From Marsupella aquatica (Eukaryota; Marchantiophyta): DNA of 64,000 nt. A model generated the notes under the pieces. It did not search any database, was not told the origin of the DNA, and worked only from the letters and a program-made list of their open reading frames with translations. Where the stretch lies: contig OZ316893.1 in NCBI GenBank assembly GCA_973895155.1, forward strand, positions 9,424,001 to 9,488,000, written 5' to 3'. The number at the start of each line of letters is the position of its first letter. Position 1 is the first letter of the stretch. Positions 45,897-59,700 of the stretch are shown here, one piece after another. A program made the translations under genes and the position numbers.

Positions 45897-47134
45897 CCTG
45901 CCAATCTAGCCCTCAAAGCACATGCAAATTTAGATGTACACAACTAGTTTTTGTCCAAGCTAGGCTTATGCATGCAAGACAGGCTTATAAACTTTGCCAA
46001 AAGTGTCCAATTGGCTGAAGAAGGCTCTATGCTTCTCCTGCTTGCACCATAGATAGCTTCATCTCTTAGCATCTTTCTATTCTAACTAATCATCAATGTT
46101 TTCCTTCTGTGGCCTCTACTTCAGATGAAAGGTTGTGTCTTTTCAAGAATGCCGCTTAATACAGGTATGACTTGACTAGCAAGAACAACACATGCAAATC
46201 TACATTAATTAGTCATAACCCATGGTAGTAAAGGGAGAGCATTCCAGTTCATTCAATTTAATCAACAAAAACATCTTCAATTGTGGAACAAAGTACTCTC
46301 AAACAACCAAGGGCCTCTAATTCCAAAACCATCGGCTTCATGAGGCTTGGGTGCAGGCCTGGAGTTTCAAAGTTACTTGTAGTTGCACACCCGGGGTCCT
46401 CACTCTTTTTCCTTCAACCCATCACACTCAGCTAAGTACAGGGTATTTTGTTGTGTTTAGTAGAAGCTCGAGTAGAAGACTTCTAAATTTGTGTAGAAGA
46501 ACATCAGTTTTTTATATAATCTTGAACATTTTAAGAAAAGATAGGGGTTTCAATCTCTTTGGAGGGATATCTTCCATAAAGGTAGGGGTGAATTTGTTTG
46601 AATTCCCTGATTTTTTAGGGTGTTCATGACCTAAGAATGATTTTCATGATATATATAGGACCGGGTATAGGAGCCCCCTTCAAGGGAGGCCCCCAAGATT
46701 GCACAAAGAACTACGAACCCACATACTAACCATGGGACTACCAGTATGTGATGCCTTCCTGGATCCTCTGACCATTTAACCAAGTTAGTTTTGCCTCATG
46801 TCATGGAGGTCTGTCCATGACTGCATACTTCATAAGGTTTTGTTATCTCATAAGAGGGTTTCTTGTGCCTACTAAGTGTTGAATTGCCCGATGTCAAGCT
46901 CAACCTTGGGGGTCTCACTTCCATGAAAATGAAATATCATGTGCAATGAAATATAAGGTCATTCCATTGTTTATAAGGGAAGATTTATTTTGTTTTGTAA
47001 TAGAATATGAGGGTCTTTTAAATCCAATTATGAGATTTACAAGAAAAGATCAGGCCTTTAAACCCCGTTTGAAACCAAATTTGGAATATTCTAATTTAAT
47101 AGGGGTAAGAAACAAAATATTTTTTTCTTAATTG

Positions 47135-47235
47135 TTAGGGTGTATGAGTGAGTTTTTGAAACATTGCATGCAATGGGGTTTCATGCTATTAGGGTGTATG
47201 AGTTTTCGAAACATTGCAATGCATGAGATGTCTTC
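47135..47235. repeat. 54 bp tandem duplication
   Basis: The units at 47135-47188 and 47189 onward both start ttagggtgtatgagt and contain cgaaacattgca or tgaaacattgca. Confidence 0.7.
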
Positions 47236-47973
47236 TTGAAGAGCCCTGTCATGTTGCCATTCCTATGAATTGGCTTTGAATGCACAGTTTTAATTTCAGA
47301 CCATGGATTGCTGGCAAATAGGTTTTGGATCACTCTCCCCACATTCTGCCACTATCAGTTGAGCATTGCTACTTTAAACTCAGAATTGTTCCAAGAAATC
47401 ATAATCTGAGCAAAACCTTTGGGGTGGAAATCCCATTGAAGCTTATAGCCTGGTTTCCATGCCTTGCTTGTCTTGAATATCAAATTTGTGTGTCAAGATC
47501 ACTTGATGTTGCCCAGAGAGGCATGACTTTGTGGTAGCTCACTTGAATAGAGACATATAGGTCTTTGGTTCAACTATTGTGGCTGACTCTTCCCTTTCTG
47601 TGGGGTTTCACAGATTTCCCCAAAAAATAATAATAAATACTTTACACCAAAAAAAAAGATCACTTGATGTTGTCTCTGCTCATGGGTTCTGTTTCCTCTA
47701 TGTGGCTTCCTGTTTCCTTATTGTAATTCCTCATGGAGTGGACATTATTTATATAGTTGCAGCACAAATGCTTGAGATCCGGGTTGAGAGCACAATAGAT
47801 CTCACCTGTTTGTGTAGATGTTAAGCGTGGGCTAGAAAATGGCTGTCGAAGAGAGGTGGAGACTAAGATAAGAACCGTGAAAGAGTATGGACCTAGACAA
47901 GTACCTTTTTTGGCAACAAGTACTGTAGTACTTGCAGTAAGTTTGACAACCCCACCCTAGACTATGCTAAGGG

Positions 47974-48112
47974 GGTACCATAAACATGGCTTATTTGAGC
48001 TCAAAAGCAGTGGAATCTACTTGCAATATTCCACTCATAAGGTACCATAACCATAGCTTATTTGTGGTACAGGGTCAGTGGACCCTACTCATAATATTCC
48101 ACTTGTAACCTC
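47974..48112. repeat. 67 bp tandem duplication
   Basis: Both copies begin ggtaccataa (47974 and 48041), continue with a cttattt word and end with an aatattccac word. Confidence 0.75.
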
Positions 48113-50227
48113 TCTCCTATTTAAAGATCTCATTAGTGTAACTAGCCCCGACTACCCATTCTTTGAATGTGAATAGTGGGGAGTACAATAAAAATGTCCC
48201 CAAAATATATTCTTTATTCATAGTCTTTGAAGGTTAATGAAATGAAAAAAAAATTATCATGCATGTCATCATTTTAATAATCATACATAAGATATGATAC
48301 TCTTTTCTATGCACATATGTTATGGTGGGGCAATAGAGCCCATTTTTAATGTAAATAGAAACCATGACATACATCATAGTCATGTGTTTTCCCATCCACA
48401 TGATGAGCCATGGAGTTATGGTCTACAGGCTTCACTCTAGAAGCCTAGGCCCCAACTCTAGCTTGTAGTTGGTACTTTATAAATAAAATTTTAGGGGGCA
48501 GGCTCGCCCCTTAAGGGCATCCATGTTCGGCCTGCTTGCAGAGTTAGTTATGACACTTGATCAGGTGGACCGCTAGAGAATCACACTATGCAAATGGTCT
48601 ATTTTCCACCCACCATTTGCTTAGTTTGTCATCTATGGACCTTTTTTGCTGAACATGAAGCCCAAATGGAATGAGGGGATTACTCTGAAGCCCAGGTGGA
48701 TTTCCAAAGCTTGGATGGATTGGTACACAATGTCAAAAAGACTTGGGTAGCACCTTTGCAGTTTTGACTCAAATGTGACCTGTAAACAAGCTCCTCACTG
48801 TTTTTAGCCAATTTCAATTACCTCACCCGGTGGTAGGATGTTGCTCATGCCCAAACCACTGAGGACATCTTCACAAAAGTGAGGTGTCCTTCCCAAAGTG
48901 ATAATTCCCTGCTCATGCCCAAACCACAGGTTGTCCTTCACAAAAGTGAAAACGTCCATTGACTGTTGGTTCATGATGTTTCACCATTTTTGTGCTCATT
49001 GGGAATGGAACAAACATCTCAGAAAAATTGAACATCAGCAAACATTCTCGAAAAAATTGAGATTAAACATAGATCCAAAAATTATTGAAAATGCACAAGT
49101 CTGGCACTTTACAGTTGATTGGGGTGTCATTCTAAAAAGTGAAGCATCCTTCCAGAAACAATGGATCCGAGTGCAAAAACAATAGGTCCATCCATGCTTT
49201 ATGTTCTCTTTTGTTTTCACTCTGTTGCACTTTGTTGGGCGCTTTATAATAATTTGTTCCTTTTCTCTAAAAGAAGATACAAGTAAATGAATCAAAAGAC
49301 AAGGTATCATATGACAACTGACCCCAAGTTACGGCAACGTGTGATGGGGAAGCCACCTGGACGGGTATCAGGTCACGGTTGTGATACACCCTGTATGGAC
49401 AATAAGCTCCCTAGATTGACGGATAACTGTCAAATTCTGGAACTGGGGTCTGAGACCAGATGGCAAGCGGACTACGATGGAAGACAAAAAGCCTATCAAA
49501 TCTCCAGAAGTGGCTAAGACTTTTCGGAGAGGTGGAAATTTTCCACTTAAAATAACACTGACAATGGTCACCTTTGGCCCTAGGTGGACTTTCCAAATGC
49601 TGTTACAAAGCAAAGAGTCACTTAGAAAGGAGGGCCCCATACCAAACCAAAAGAAGCAATGGAAACACAGACTTTTATGATGTCTCCTTGAACTTCACTC
49701 TGGACTAATGTGACTCCACACCAGCTTGCCCCCTTAGAGTACATCCATATCCCACTTGCAAACACTCCATGTAGACCATGCTTATCCCACTAGCCACATT
49801 TAGCTCATCACAATGGCCCTACGGCAGTAGATTTATATCAAAAGCCTTCATTTTGCCTTGGAAATGTAATCCCTCAGATTCTACAAAAGAATCATATTTT
49901 CTGAATATTGTTCGTGTCAACTACAAATAAGCCACTGGGGCCATACAACAAGATTTTAACTGCAGATCTGCTAAACCCAGAATTAATGCAAGGAGATACA
50001 CATGTAGTGTGGGTTGTAGTGTGCATTGATAAACAAAGTTGTCCTCTCTAGGCCTAACCTTGCCCACCAACCGCTAATTAATAGGACACAAGGGACCCAC
50101 TTTGGTCCAGCTAGGATCCAGTCAGGATATTTTATAGACAAAGTTGTCCTCACATTTTGTAAAGTCAACTTTGCCCGAAATCCACTCATTAACACTGTAA
50201 CTTGTGCAAGAGAGGGTTGGGGACCTC

Positions 50228-50276
50228 GGGGGGGGGGGGGGGAGCTTGAAGCCTTGAAGCCTTGAAGCCTTGAAGA
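50228..50276. repeat. G15 homopolymer followed by a 9 bp minisatellite
   Basis: Fifteen consecutive G residues (50228-50242) are followed by about four copies of cttgaagcc. A run of this length can form a G-quadruplex on the plus strand and is prone to length error in assemblies. Confidence 0.9.
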
Positions 50277-51112
50277 TGTTGCCACCACTAGTGTTCAAAG
50301 ACACCAGAGAAGACACCCGAAGAACAGCTCCACCCGAACACTAAAATTTCCCCTACTTTGGGAAATTTTTCACACCTAAAAACTTTTTTGCCAGAGAATT
50401 TTCATTTTCTCCTCTCCAGCTGTATGAACCCTATCTTTAGAAAGTGGGGAAAGTCATGCATGCCCCGGAAAATTTGTGGAAAGGCTGGATTCCCACCGGA
50501 CACCAACACCTTAGAAAGTGACTTTTGAAGATCTAGACTTCTTTTTCATAAAAGCCCACCAGTACAGATTCCATCTATGAAAACCCAACCTGTGTTAGTT
50601 GCGATTCAATCCCAAAGGCCCCCCACTATGCAACTAAAGGGAATGGCATGAGAGGCGAAACTTACTTTTCTGTCTCATATTAAAAAGAAAGTAATATTAG
50701 ACAAGCCTCACCAAAAAAGGAAGTTCTAGGTGAGATTTTAAAGCTCACAGTCGGAGTTGCTCGAGTGGCAGTTTCCAAGATACTGGAGGTGGCAATTCAC
50801 CACTGGGTTGTTGATAAAAACAATCTCAAATGTATACTAGGTATGTCAGATCAAATTTGGCAACACTCTGCACCCCTAAAAGTTCCCTATATAGCTACCT
50901 AGTTGTACCATAAGGAGAGAAAAATACTGCTCATTAAAGTCTTTCCCGGAGTGTGATTCAGCACAAATGACAATATCAAGGCTTGCACCCTCCCTGATCG
51001 CTACCATCCCCGTTGGCTGCCCTCGAAAAAATGTGGATGTAAAATGTTTTGAAGTGTCAAAGTTGATGAATGAGCCCCACTTTTGGGTGGGGTTTGTTAC
51101 AAAGAGAACCAT

Positions 51113-51177
51113 GCCAGACAGGATTCAAACCACTGTCCTGTTGGGCCCAAGTCTGCTTGACTACCACTCAGGCAGCT
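51113..51177 (-). repeat. tRNA-derived SINE-like sequence
   Basis: On the minus strand the sequence carries TGCCTGAGTGGTAG (51174-51161), resembling a tRNA A box, and GGTTTGAATCC (51131-51121), resembling a B box. The spacing of about 30 bases is that of a tRNA gene. The acceptor and anticodon stems do not pair well enough for me to call a functional tRNA, so a SINE head or degenerate tRNA is more likely. No poly(A) tail or target duplication was identified. Confidence 0.4.
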
Positions 51178-51230
51178 TCTGTTGCACAGCTAATGAGGCT
51201 CTTTAATTGTAATTATATTTGTTCTACTGT

Positions 51231-51315
51231 AGGGAAATGGCTGTGGGTAGCAGTCAGCCATATCACAGCAGGCAGCCAGGGAAATGGCCGTGGGGAGCAG
51301 GCAACCATATCACAA
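51231..51315. repeat. 47 bp tandem duplication
   Basis: agggaaatgg starts at 51231 and 51278. Both copies run through a gtggg-agcag word and ccatatcaca. Confidence 0.85.
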
Positions 51316-51461
51316 GTTGTATGAATTTTGATATTAATATGCATCCATATTGTCAATCTTTGTAAATGGAATGTGTTTACACACCATTAAGACAGCTTGA
51401 CCTGTTCCCAGATTGCTCAGAAAAGCTCTGCCAAAAGTCAACTTTTGATTCCAACCTAGTA

Positions 51462-51523
51462 ACCCGCCTGGAGTGTCATTAGGGCATGTCAAACCCGTCT
51501 GGAGGGTCATTATGGCATGTCAA
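51462..51523. repeat. 31 bp tandem duplication
   Basis: Copies at 51462-51492 and 51493-51523 both start acccg, continue ctggag and end ggcatgtcaa. Confidence 0.9.
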
Positions 51524-51869
51524 AACAGGGGCCATAAAGGAGATAGGGGCAAAGCCTTAAAACCATTTTATGGCCGGGACATAATTTCTTAAGGGCCACC
51601 TAAAATCCTAAATACACACCCGGTTGTCACCCATAAGACTTTATGGCTATTAAGACTACTTTTGTTATGGATTTACTTTGATATGCACTATTCTCCCTAT
51701 AGAAGATTCGGAGCACATATTAGTTGACTCGGAGCGCATAATAGTACCCACAACCAGATGTGCCTCTTTGAGTCTTTGTGCCGACCAATTCTGAACATAT
51801 GTGGTGAAGACTTTACTCTGACCAAATGTGCGTCATGGACTCGAAGAGCGCAAAGCATTTTTCAAGTTT

Positions 51870-52087
51870 GATCTAAATCAATGCGTGTTGTAGAACTCGA
51901 GCTCTTGCTGCACTTGTGATGAGATGAGGAAGGGAGGGATGGAGCGAAAGAAGAAGGGAAACACCGAAACAATTCATGATCTAAATCAATGTGTGTTCTA
52001 GAACTCGGGCTCTTCCTGCACGTGTGATGAGATGAGAGGAGGAAGGGAGGGATGGAGCGAAAGAAGAAGGGAAACAATTCATGATCG
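51870..52087. repeat. 108 bp tandem duplication
   Basis: Copies start gatctaaatcaatg at 51870 and 51978 and share ggaagggagggatggagcga and agaagaagggaaac. There are small internal insertions. The minus-strand frame across it simply reads the duplicated sequence. Confidence 0.9.
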
Positions 52088-54970
52088 TCGAAGGTGATCA
52101 CTTCGTTTGTGCATTGTGATTTCTTTGTGTTGTCTGGTCTGGCATTGCGTTGTGGTGTGCCTTTGTGCTGTTGCGTGGCTTTGTACTGTGGCCAGCTGCC
52201 TCGAGCTCCTTCAGCGAGTTGGCAATTGTTTATGCCTTTCCGAGCACCAGCATACATCGTGGGCAGGGCACAACTGAGGACCATGTCGGGAGAGGATGGA
52301 CTCTGGATGTCGATGGACTGTCTCGAGTTTCTTGTTGTCGTGGCTGATTATTGTCGCTGGGAAGGAGATTTGAGCCGCTAATTCCACCTCATGCATGCTC
52401 ATTGCAAATATATCGGAGAAGCTCTACCTTTACGCTTTTGGAAGTGCTGGTGGTTGGTGCAAGATGTACAGAGTGTACTATTATTACTTTAGTGATTATT
52501 ATCGGATTGCTTTTCGTGCTATCGCATGGCCAGGAGTGGGGAGGGAGGTGAGGGGAGGGAGTATTGGATTGGCACCTGACATTGGGGCCGCTGGCATCTG
52601 AAATATCGAACCCGCTGCTTGACAGTATTGGCTCCCGCTGGGACTGCAACTTCGTCCTTCGTCAACAACTGCGCCTCCTCTTCTTTAAGTCGGCCACATG
52701 AAGCAGGAAAAAAAGGATCTCCGGAGTGTCCGTTCATCATATCAAATTCCGGATTCATAGTGTCAACCGCAGTCTACACGATGCGCTCCTCTTGACGACT
52801 GTCTCTACCTCCACTTTTGTTCAGGGCAGGAAATTGTGTTTACAGTTCTGTTATCATGGGGTAGAGATCTACTCCACGGCAGGACACAGTGCACTCCACT
52901 GCACCACGACGCCAACAGCAGGAACGGTCGAGCGATTCCGTGGTAGAAACATGGGTGAGTGGGACTGTCTACGTCAACGCTAATGTAATGCCCGATGGAG
53001 TGTCCAAATAAGAATCACGGGATGGACTGCAGAATACAATAAATGTTTCCTGACGTCATGATGCGATTCTTAGATTGTATGTTCGAAATCCACAGGAATG
53101 ATCTTGATCGTGCAGCGCACCAGCGTACGTCCTTGCCTGGAGCAAGAGTACGTGGAGAAGAGTATCAGATATTCAAATTAGTAACATGTCGTCCGCCTGG
53201 ATCTATCCTGTCTTTTGTCACCTCCTCCTCTCATACAGAGCCGTGGTGCTCTCTAAACTCTGGATAGCCTGCCAATCGATGTCGAATCGGTTCTGAACAA
53301 CAACCACATTACTAGATTATGTTCCGAAACCAACACCGATGTGGATTCAACGTGCAAATTCAGGTGGTGTCTCGGTGCCCTTTCCATGTAAATCTCACCA
53401 TCCTAACGAATCACTGGTTGGATAACTCACAAAACTTCACCGATTTGAATTTAATGTGCAAGCTACTGATCGATCCCATTGTGCTGCAGCAAATGAACTA
53501 CGCATCAGCGTGGTCTTCTTATCAATTACCTTTGGCAGGGATGATTATAAAGCGTAACAAGGTGAGCAATTTGAATAAAGTTCCGGTAATGCACAGAACT
53601 ACCGACAGAAAAGCAATGCAGAGTCAACTATGGGGAACCCTAAACGTTTCTCCGCTCAGAATGCTTAATCAGGCCTGAGGACTGATTTCGTCCTACTTAA
53701 GCTCAATCAGCAAACGCTACCTGCTATTCATATCCGTGTTCATGTCTGCTTTCACCAGTTTTATGTACTTCTCTTAGAGAAAGTAGCCACAGGGCATGTA
53801 CAGGACAATTTGGAGTTGTGCTTCAGGACAAGCGTTGCACATGTGCGCTTGAAGACGACGAGAAGGAGCAGTGACCATCCTTTTCTCGAAATGGAATTGT
53901 CGCGGGATCAATGAACAAGACGACCGTTGAAATTTACGATCAGAGAAGTTATTACAGAGGACGGTGGATTCTTGAACGTACGTGAAGTTTCTTTGTTTGT
54001 ATGATTGGCGCATATGAAGAAGGCGAAGCGAGGCTAGCCGCGGCGTCGCCATGCGGAGAAGAATCAGACCGATGGAACCGATGGAGCATGGTCTGGCACT
54101 GACAAATCGATAGCCAGCGTAGCGTCATAAAATTGTCGATCCGAGCATTTGACGTCTCCCTTTTCTTCTGCGAGCTACCGCTCGGCCGGGAGGTAAGGGA
54201 TGAAAAATCGATTAGGCCCTTCCCTCCATCGACCCCGCCGGCCGGTACGATTCCCTCTCACAGGACTTGCAAAGTGCGAACTCGAGGTGAAGCAGTTTTG
54301 ATGTTTGTTGGAAGAGTCCTGCGGGACAAAATGTTGTTGAAAACTCAGCGTGGCAGGCAGATAGATTGCACTGCTGGCTGGCGGAACCCGCCAGCGGGCA
54401 AGCCAGTCAGCCCGCCATTAGCAGGCAGGCAGACAGTATGTAACCTGTTCATGCCTTGAAGATTCTGCCGCATGGCTCATTAATAATCTCGCTACTAGTC
54501 ACCGTGCATGCCTGCATGCCTCCCATGCAGACTGATCAGAACCTCAACAACCTATCTGGCTTTAATCAAACTTTGTCATACCTGCTCCAATTTGTCAACA
54601 GTAAATACGGAAATGTACATCTCAATATGCACAGGATGTCAGGCAGGATAATTGTCATTCGGCTCCAGAACAAAGTGATGTCCGCACAACAAAGATAGAC
54701 AGTTTCGTATGTGTGCTTATACCGACAGAGTACACGAGTCCACTATACCCATCAAGGACACCAATCACCTCCAACACTTGTTTAAAGTGAGTCACCAAGA
54801 GAACAGAGAACTCAAGGAAGCGTGAGCAATTGAATGTCGTTATCAGACAGCTTGAGATCCTCGACGAAGGCGAAGGAAACAAAGAGCGAGTCTCAACCTG
54901 GATGTCTCCTTACCGGGTCTACCCACACCTTACCAAGCTGATATTGTACAGCGAATATTGTACAGAGTTC
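52088..54970. other. Intergenic, no gene recognised
   Basis: Open frames here are short, overlap on both strands and show no family resemblance. A ggcaggcag microsatellite lies at about 54420-54434. Confidence 0.45.
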
Positions 54971-56004
54971 TTACAATCTGGACATTGAGTTCACACTTAC
55001 TTTGAATCCTTCCTGGAGAAATCGAGGCAGTTCAAAGTTTGGTTTGATTTTAAGAACTGATATAATGCCTAATGTTAATTCAAGCTCATGTACTTGCTCA
55101 GGTATGATTAGCGTCGAAGAAAAGACGGAAAGCTCTGGCCTTACAGCAATGAATTCTCTTTTGGGCTTAATCGCTGACTCACAAACTGAACTGAACTGGC
55201 TACTCATGTTAAACCACGATTGAGCTTCATCGCGTGTAAACTGGTGATTTAACACAAATCTCGCCATAAATTCAGTGAGGTGTAATCCTTTCTGTGGCGC
55301 ATTACTTTACGTTGGCTCGTATTTGGCGCAACAAGATAGACGATTATTTACATCTGGCATGGCTGACGTGACTAAATGCATTCGAGTTTGAAGGCTTAGT
55401 GAGGTGCACAACCTGTTGAAGGTCACCTCCGCTGCCCACCTGAATTGCAACAACAACTCCAGTCCACGTCAAGAATGGACTGGAGGAAACACTCATTGCA
55501 ATCAGAATCCTGGCATCTTTTATTTTCAAATCTGCAGATCCTCCGGCTGCTACCTCGCGGAGCACTACCTGATTGTGTAACGCGAGCAAAGGAGCCAACT
55601 CATCCGCACTGTCTTTACACGTTGAATACGTGTTATTGCAATAACGAATTTATGGCAACATTCCATTCAAAAGGGCTTGAAAAATGCATGCCAATACAGA
55701 CTCAAAATTTGTTTCACAAGCTACCATTAGTGAACTTGACTTTTTGAGACACTGCATTGAGAAATCGATTCGGGGACAAAAGATTCGGAAGTCGTGAGAA
55801 TAACCTCGTTTTCTCTCCAGTTGTTAGTAGGAGAACAAGTCTCCACTGCACCTGGTTTATAGACGAAACTAGACACCTTAGTCGTTCTCCGCTGTAAGAC
55901 TTGAAGACGTCTCGAATCTGGAATTTCTTCTTTGCCTTGACTGTGCCGTTCGGGATGGGCGCTTGAGAACAGACAACGAACTGATAATGAGCTCTCAAAG
56001 TCAC
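54971..56004 (-). other. Possible exons of an unidentified minus-strand gene
   Basis: Three minus-strand frames (56004-55714, 55598-55344 and 55267-54971) contain protein-like stretches ending near plausible donors: CVSSINQ-like before gtgcag, TWTGVVVAIQ before gtgggc, and LPRFLQEGFK before gtaagt (about 55006). I recognise no family. The frames could be exons of one gene downstream of the processing peptidase gene, or chance. Confidence 0.25.
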
Positions 56005-56787
56005 CTACTTTCAGATACTAGACATAAAAGAACCACGACACAACCTCTTGCCGCCTTTATTATCAACACATGCCAACATTACAAATCTTAGCACGGTACA
56101 TTTGCTGAGAATGAAAGAAGACCAATAATGCTGCAATCTTAGGCCAAATATCTCTCACAACCACTTCGCTCATAAAAAATTGCTCAGTTCATAGGAATTG
56201 ACATGGAAATCTCTGGACAGTCCTACTGATGATGAAACTGCACTCCAAGGAACGACAACCTAAGTTTCTCCGTCCAACCAAGTTGCTTGGTGACTTCAGC
56301 AGTTTGATGCGCATGACCTCAAACCACCCAGACAGACCATTCACAGCTTGTGCGAGAGCAGCACCATGATGAGGCAAGGTAGATCCAGTCCAAAGAGACA
56401 GATCAATAAACTGTCAAGACCCTTACTCGGTAAAGAATAGGCCAAGGAGTTCCAATGACCTGTATACTCATCTACCTTACACTACTGCGTGCTCACAGGC
56501 CAACATTGCTCTAAAAGTTTAGGGCCAAAAGACTAGTAGTGAGCATTGTTATTTTTTGCCCGATCGTGACAAGTAAAGGCAGAAACAGACTCTTGCCATC
56601 CTTAGACCTGGAAGGTACATAATCCTTGAGACACAATAGATGGACCTTGTGACAACAAAGCTGCCACGAGGTCCCAGATATAGGCTCGCCAAAGGCATAT
56701 TTTGAATCAAGCTGCTCAATTCATAGACCGAGCAGAAAACTTCTTGAGGGTCATTTGATCGAGTTCTCCTCCAGTAAGCCCACCATT

Positions 56788-59700
56788 CTACTGAAATCTG
56801 CTGGCGACATGATCAAAACGAGGGACAGAATTCACTGCAAAAAAGACAAATATTTTAGCCTCTCTTCATCGTTACTTAACATTCTGGATGCAGAACAAGC
56901 AGACATTGAAATGTAAGCAAATGAGAAAGCTAGAAAATTGAAAAGATGTCACATACCATCACCCCAAGAAGCCATTGTAAGAGGCGTGGATATAATCTTC
57001 TGAGATATCGATGTTATATCTTTTAATGTTAGAGCTTGTACTCCGGCGATGAACTCCTCAAGTGGCTTCCTGCGGCGTGATCAGCTGGAATTTTAATAAA
57101 AATATTCGTAAACTGGAATTCATGCGTCTCTTCATAGATACGATCGACAAACAGAACATGGATGTAAGACTTCAATCTTCACTAAAAGATGGTCCCGAAG
57201 GCGACTAATATTTTGGAAAAACAATTTAGTGTGAAAAATTTCCAGATTTGTATAGAAGATCCTCCAGAGCGAAGATGGAATACACGCAAGAGCTGGAAGT
57301 CAAAGAAAGATATATGTTTAGAACATTCTAGCCACACACACAGCAGTGAGACTCGTCCTCCTACCTATGGCCATAGGTGAGAATTTGACGTCCAATATCT
57401 TCGGCCACCACAACCTGTCAGGTTAAAATATGTAAAAAGGTTCTATATTAATTTTGAGCGATGGAGACAACACTTCTGGAGTGAAGTTTAACCTGTTGAT
57501 GAACATTATCTAAGGAAGAAACTGATCAGAAATGTTTAATTAGACTTCAAATATACAAAAACAAATTCCAACAACACTACTACCTTCGATGTTTGAAAAG
57601 GTGCTAAGAAATAAACTACAGGAAGAGGTTCAGTCTAAGTCATTAAAGCTGCAGTTTGTAACATAGTGATTTCCACAGTAGAAAACCATTACTGCAGCAA
57701 GACCTCGGCTACCTGAACAATAAGAACTGAGACGACCTTGAGGATTGGCATCGTCACGATGGTACTATATGGACCCCTAGGGGCATACCTATCTGGCGGA
57801 GGCTTGTAGACAGTGGAAGTTTAGGCTACAAATGCGAGAAGAGTTACCCGAGATTCAAGATTCATCAACACAGCTGATATTGTTGAATTCTTTGCTCGAC
57901 TTAACTCAGCTTCAGTTACTGCCACAACACAAGTACATTGGTAAGGTACTTCAGAGCTCTCAACAGGAGTTTGTCCCGGCAGAAAAATTCGAGCGTTCAG
58001 AAACCATACATTAAAAACCGTCTTAGAGTGTCTACCTTCCAAAGTGTTGTACACTAACTATTGTAAACTTGAATAAGGATCGATATTTTAACAAACCTCT
58101 CAGATTTATAGATCATAAAACTATTCAGCTAGAGATGGTATTTGAGAAGAACATTTACCTGATCCAGGTGTCGCAACCAAGGTAATTTCTGACGATGCGA
58201 TATCCACTAGAGATGGCACAAAATCGGAGTCCTGTGGCAAGAATTGCTCAAATTACCAACACTACAAAGTTCCATGTCATTTTAAATATCTGCACTAAAC
58301 TGACTCACTGTAGATCATGGTAGAAAGTATGATAGTATTCACTACCAGCATATAACTGAAATCAAAGTCCTGGAAAATGGCTTACAGAAGTGCCATGGAT
58401 GCCAAAAAGTCCAGTGTCATTGTAAATGCTGTTGAAAGCCGTGAACGAGTGGACTTCCTCATACTTGTTTAATACTCTGGAATCTGGAACAGATAAGGAA
58501 TCACGAATCAGAAAATATTTCAAACCCTAAACCCTTAGCTTTTTCATTTGTGAATTATATGGTTTCTCCAGATGAGGAAAGAACAAACAGCAATAGGGAT
58601 TCGACAAATATCATCTGATGTTAAGAACCTCATGAATCAGGAATCTCAATGTCCTTGAAGCAAGCATCCCCTATCTCCCTACAGAATTCAATATTTTCCC
58701 ACGTGAGAGGACAATGCAGCAATATGATAGTTAAACACTTACAAAGGCGGGAATACATGCCCTTTCCAGGACCACCGGCAGAAAAGGAACCTCCCCCTCC
58801 CAACAGAGTCTGTAATCCAGCAAGACGTCAGGTCATACAATCTATGGGACTTGAAGATATCTCCATAAGCTGCATATTTTCTTTTTCTATTAGATTACTC
58901 TTGACGACCACGACGACCTTGACATTGAGCGCATACGACTGAACTGCCACACCACCAACATTTGCAGACCTATAGCTATTGCAATTGAAGTCATGGAAAA
59001 GACTCGAAGGAGGGCATTTATCCACATGCAAAACAACCACAAACATGGTTCAAGAGTGCGTTGATATGCAAACAACAGCACTTACAAGATGTAAAAACAA
59101 CATCTTTCATTTCTATATTTTTCACTTTTATTTACTTCCTTGATATGAGGAATTTTGTGCGCGACGAACTTCAGAACTAGTACAGAAGGAAGATGAAATG
59201 TACAAAGAGAACGAGAGAAAGTAAAACGACGATTTTATTTCTTACATACCTGCAAGACTGTCAGAGCATACATGTCCGCCTCATTTCTCCAGCCTCCCTT
59301 GACTTCAAAAGCAAGGGCAACATGTGTTCTCTGCGTAAGGGAGAAGGAAAAGTGAGGTTTGCTTTCAAGACTTCCTGAGGCTGGAAGACGCATTGGGTTC
59401 AAATAGTGCTACAATTCAAGAGCAGACACAGGACACCCGCCCTACTAGTTCAGCTATCCTTTAACTGTCAGCTTTAACACAACGTAGAGTCGATCTAGCT
59501 GGGACGAAGAACTCACTGGAGAGTCAGCTGCTTGCCGCCAGTCTCCACCCACATACTCCGATTTTGGTGCTGAAGGAGTGGGAACCGATGGCATGTCTGA
59601 AAGTAGGGGTTCAGCCACTGACATTAGCTCTTCATGATCAACTCCTGATGCTGCCAGGACAATGCGTGGTGCAGTGTAATTATCCTGTCATCAGCACCAC

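Larger units (their letters stand above)
45897..51112. other. AT-rich intergenic region with short duplications
   Basis: No gene is recognised. Short tandem duplications lie at 47135-47235 and 47974-48112. The phrase tgctcatgcccaaaccac is repeated at about 48842 and 48910. Confidence 0.5.

Noticed and set aside
51113-51177. Functional tRNA gene
   Set aside because: Box-like motifs are present, but the acceptor stem and anticodon arm do not pair convincingly.
51862-52284. 140-codon minus-strand frame
   Set aside because: Most of it reads the 108 bp tandem duplication twice, giving repeated HIDLDHELF-like text without other support.
54133-54459. 108-codon plus-strand frame
   Set aside because: It runs through ggcaggcag microsatellite sequence, with no motif and no homologue that I recognise.
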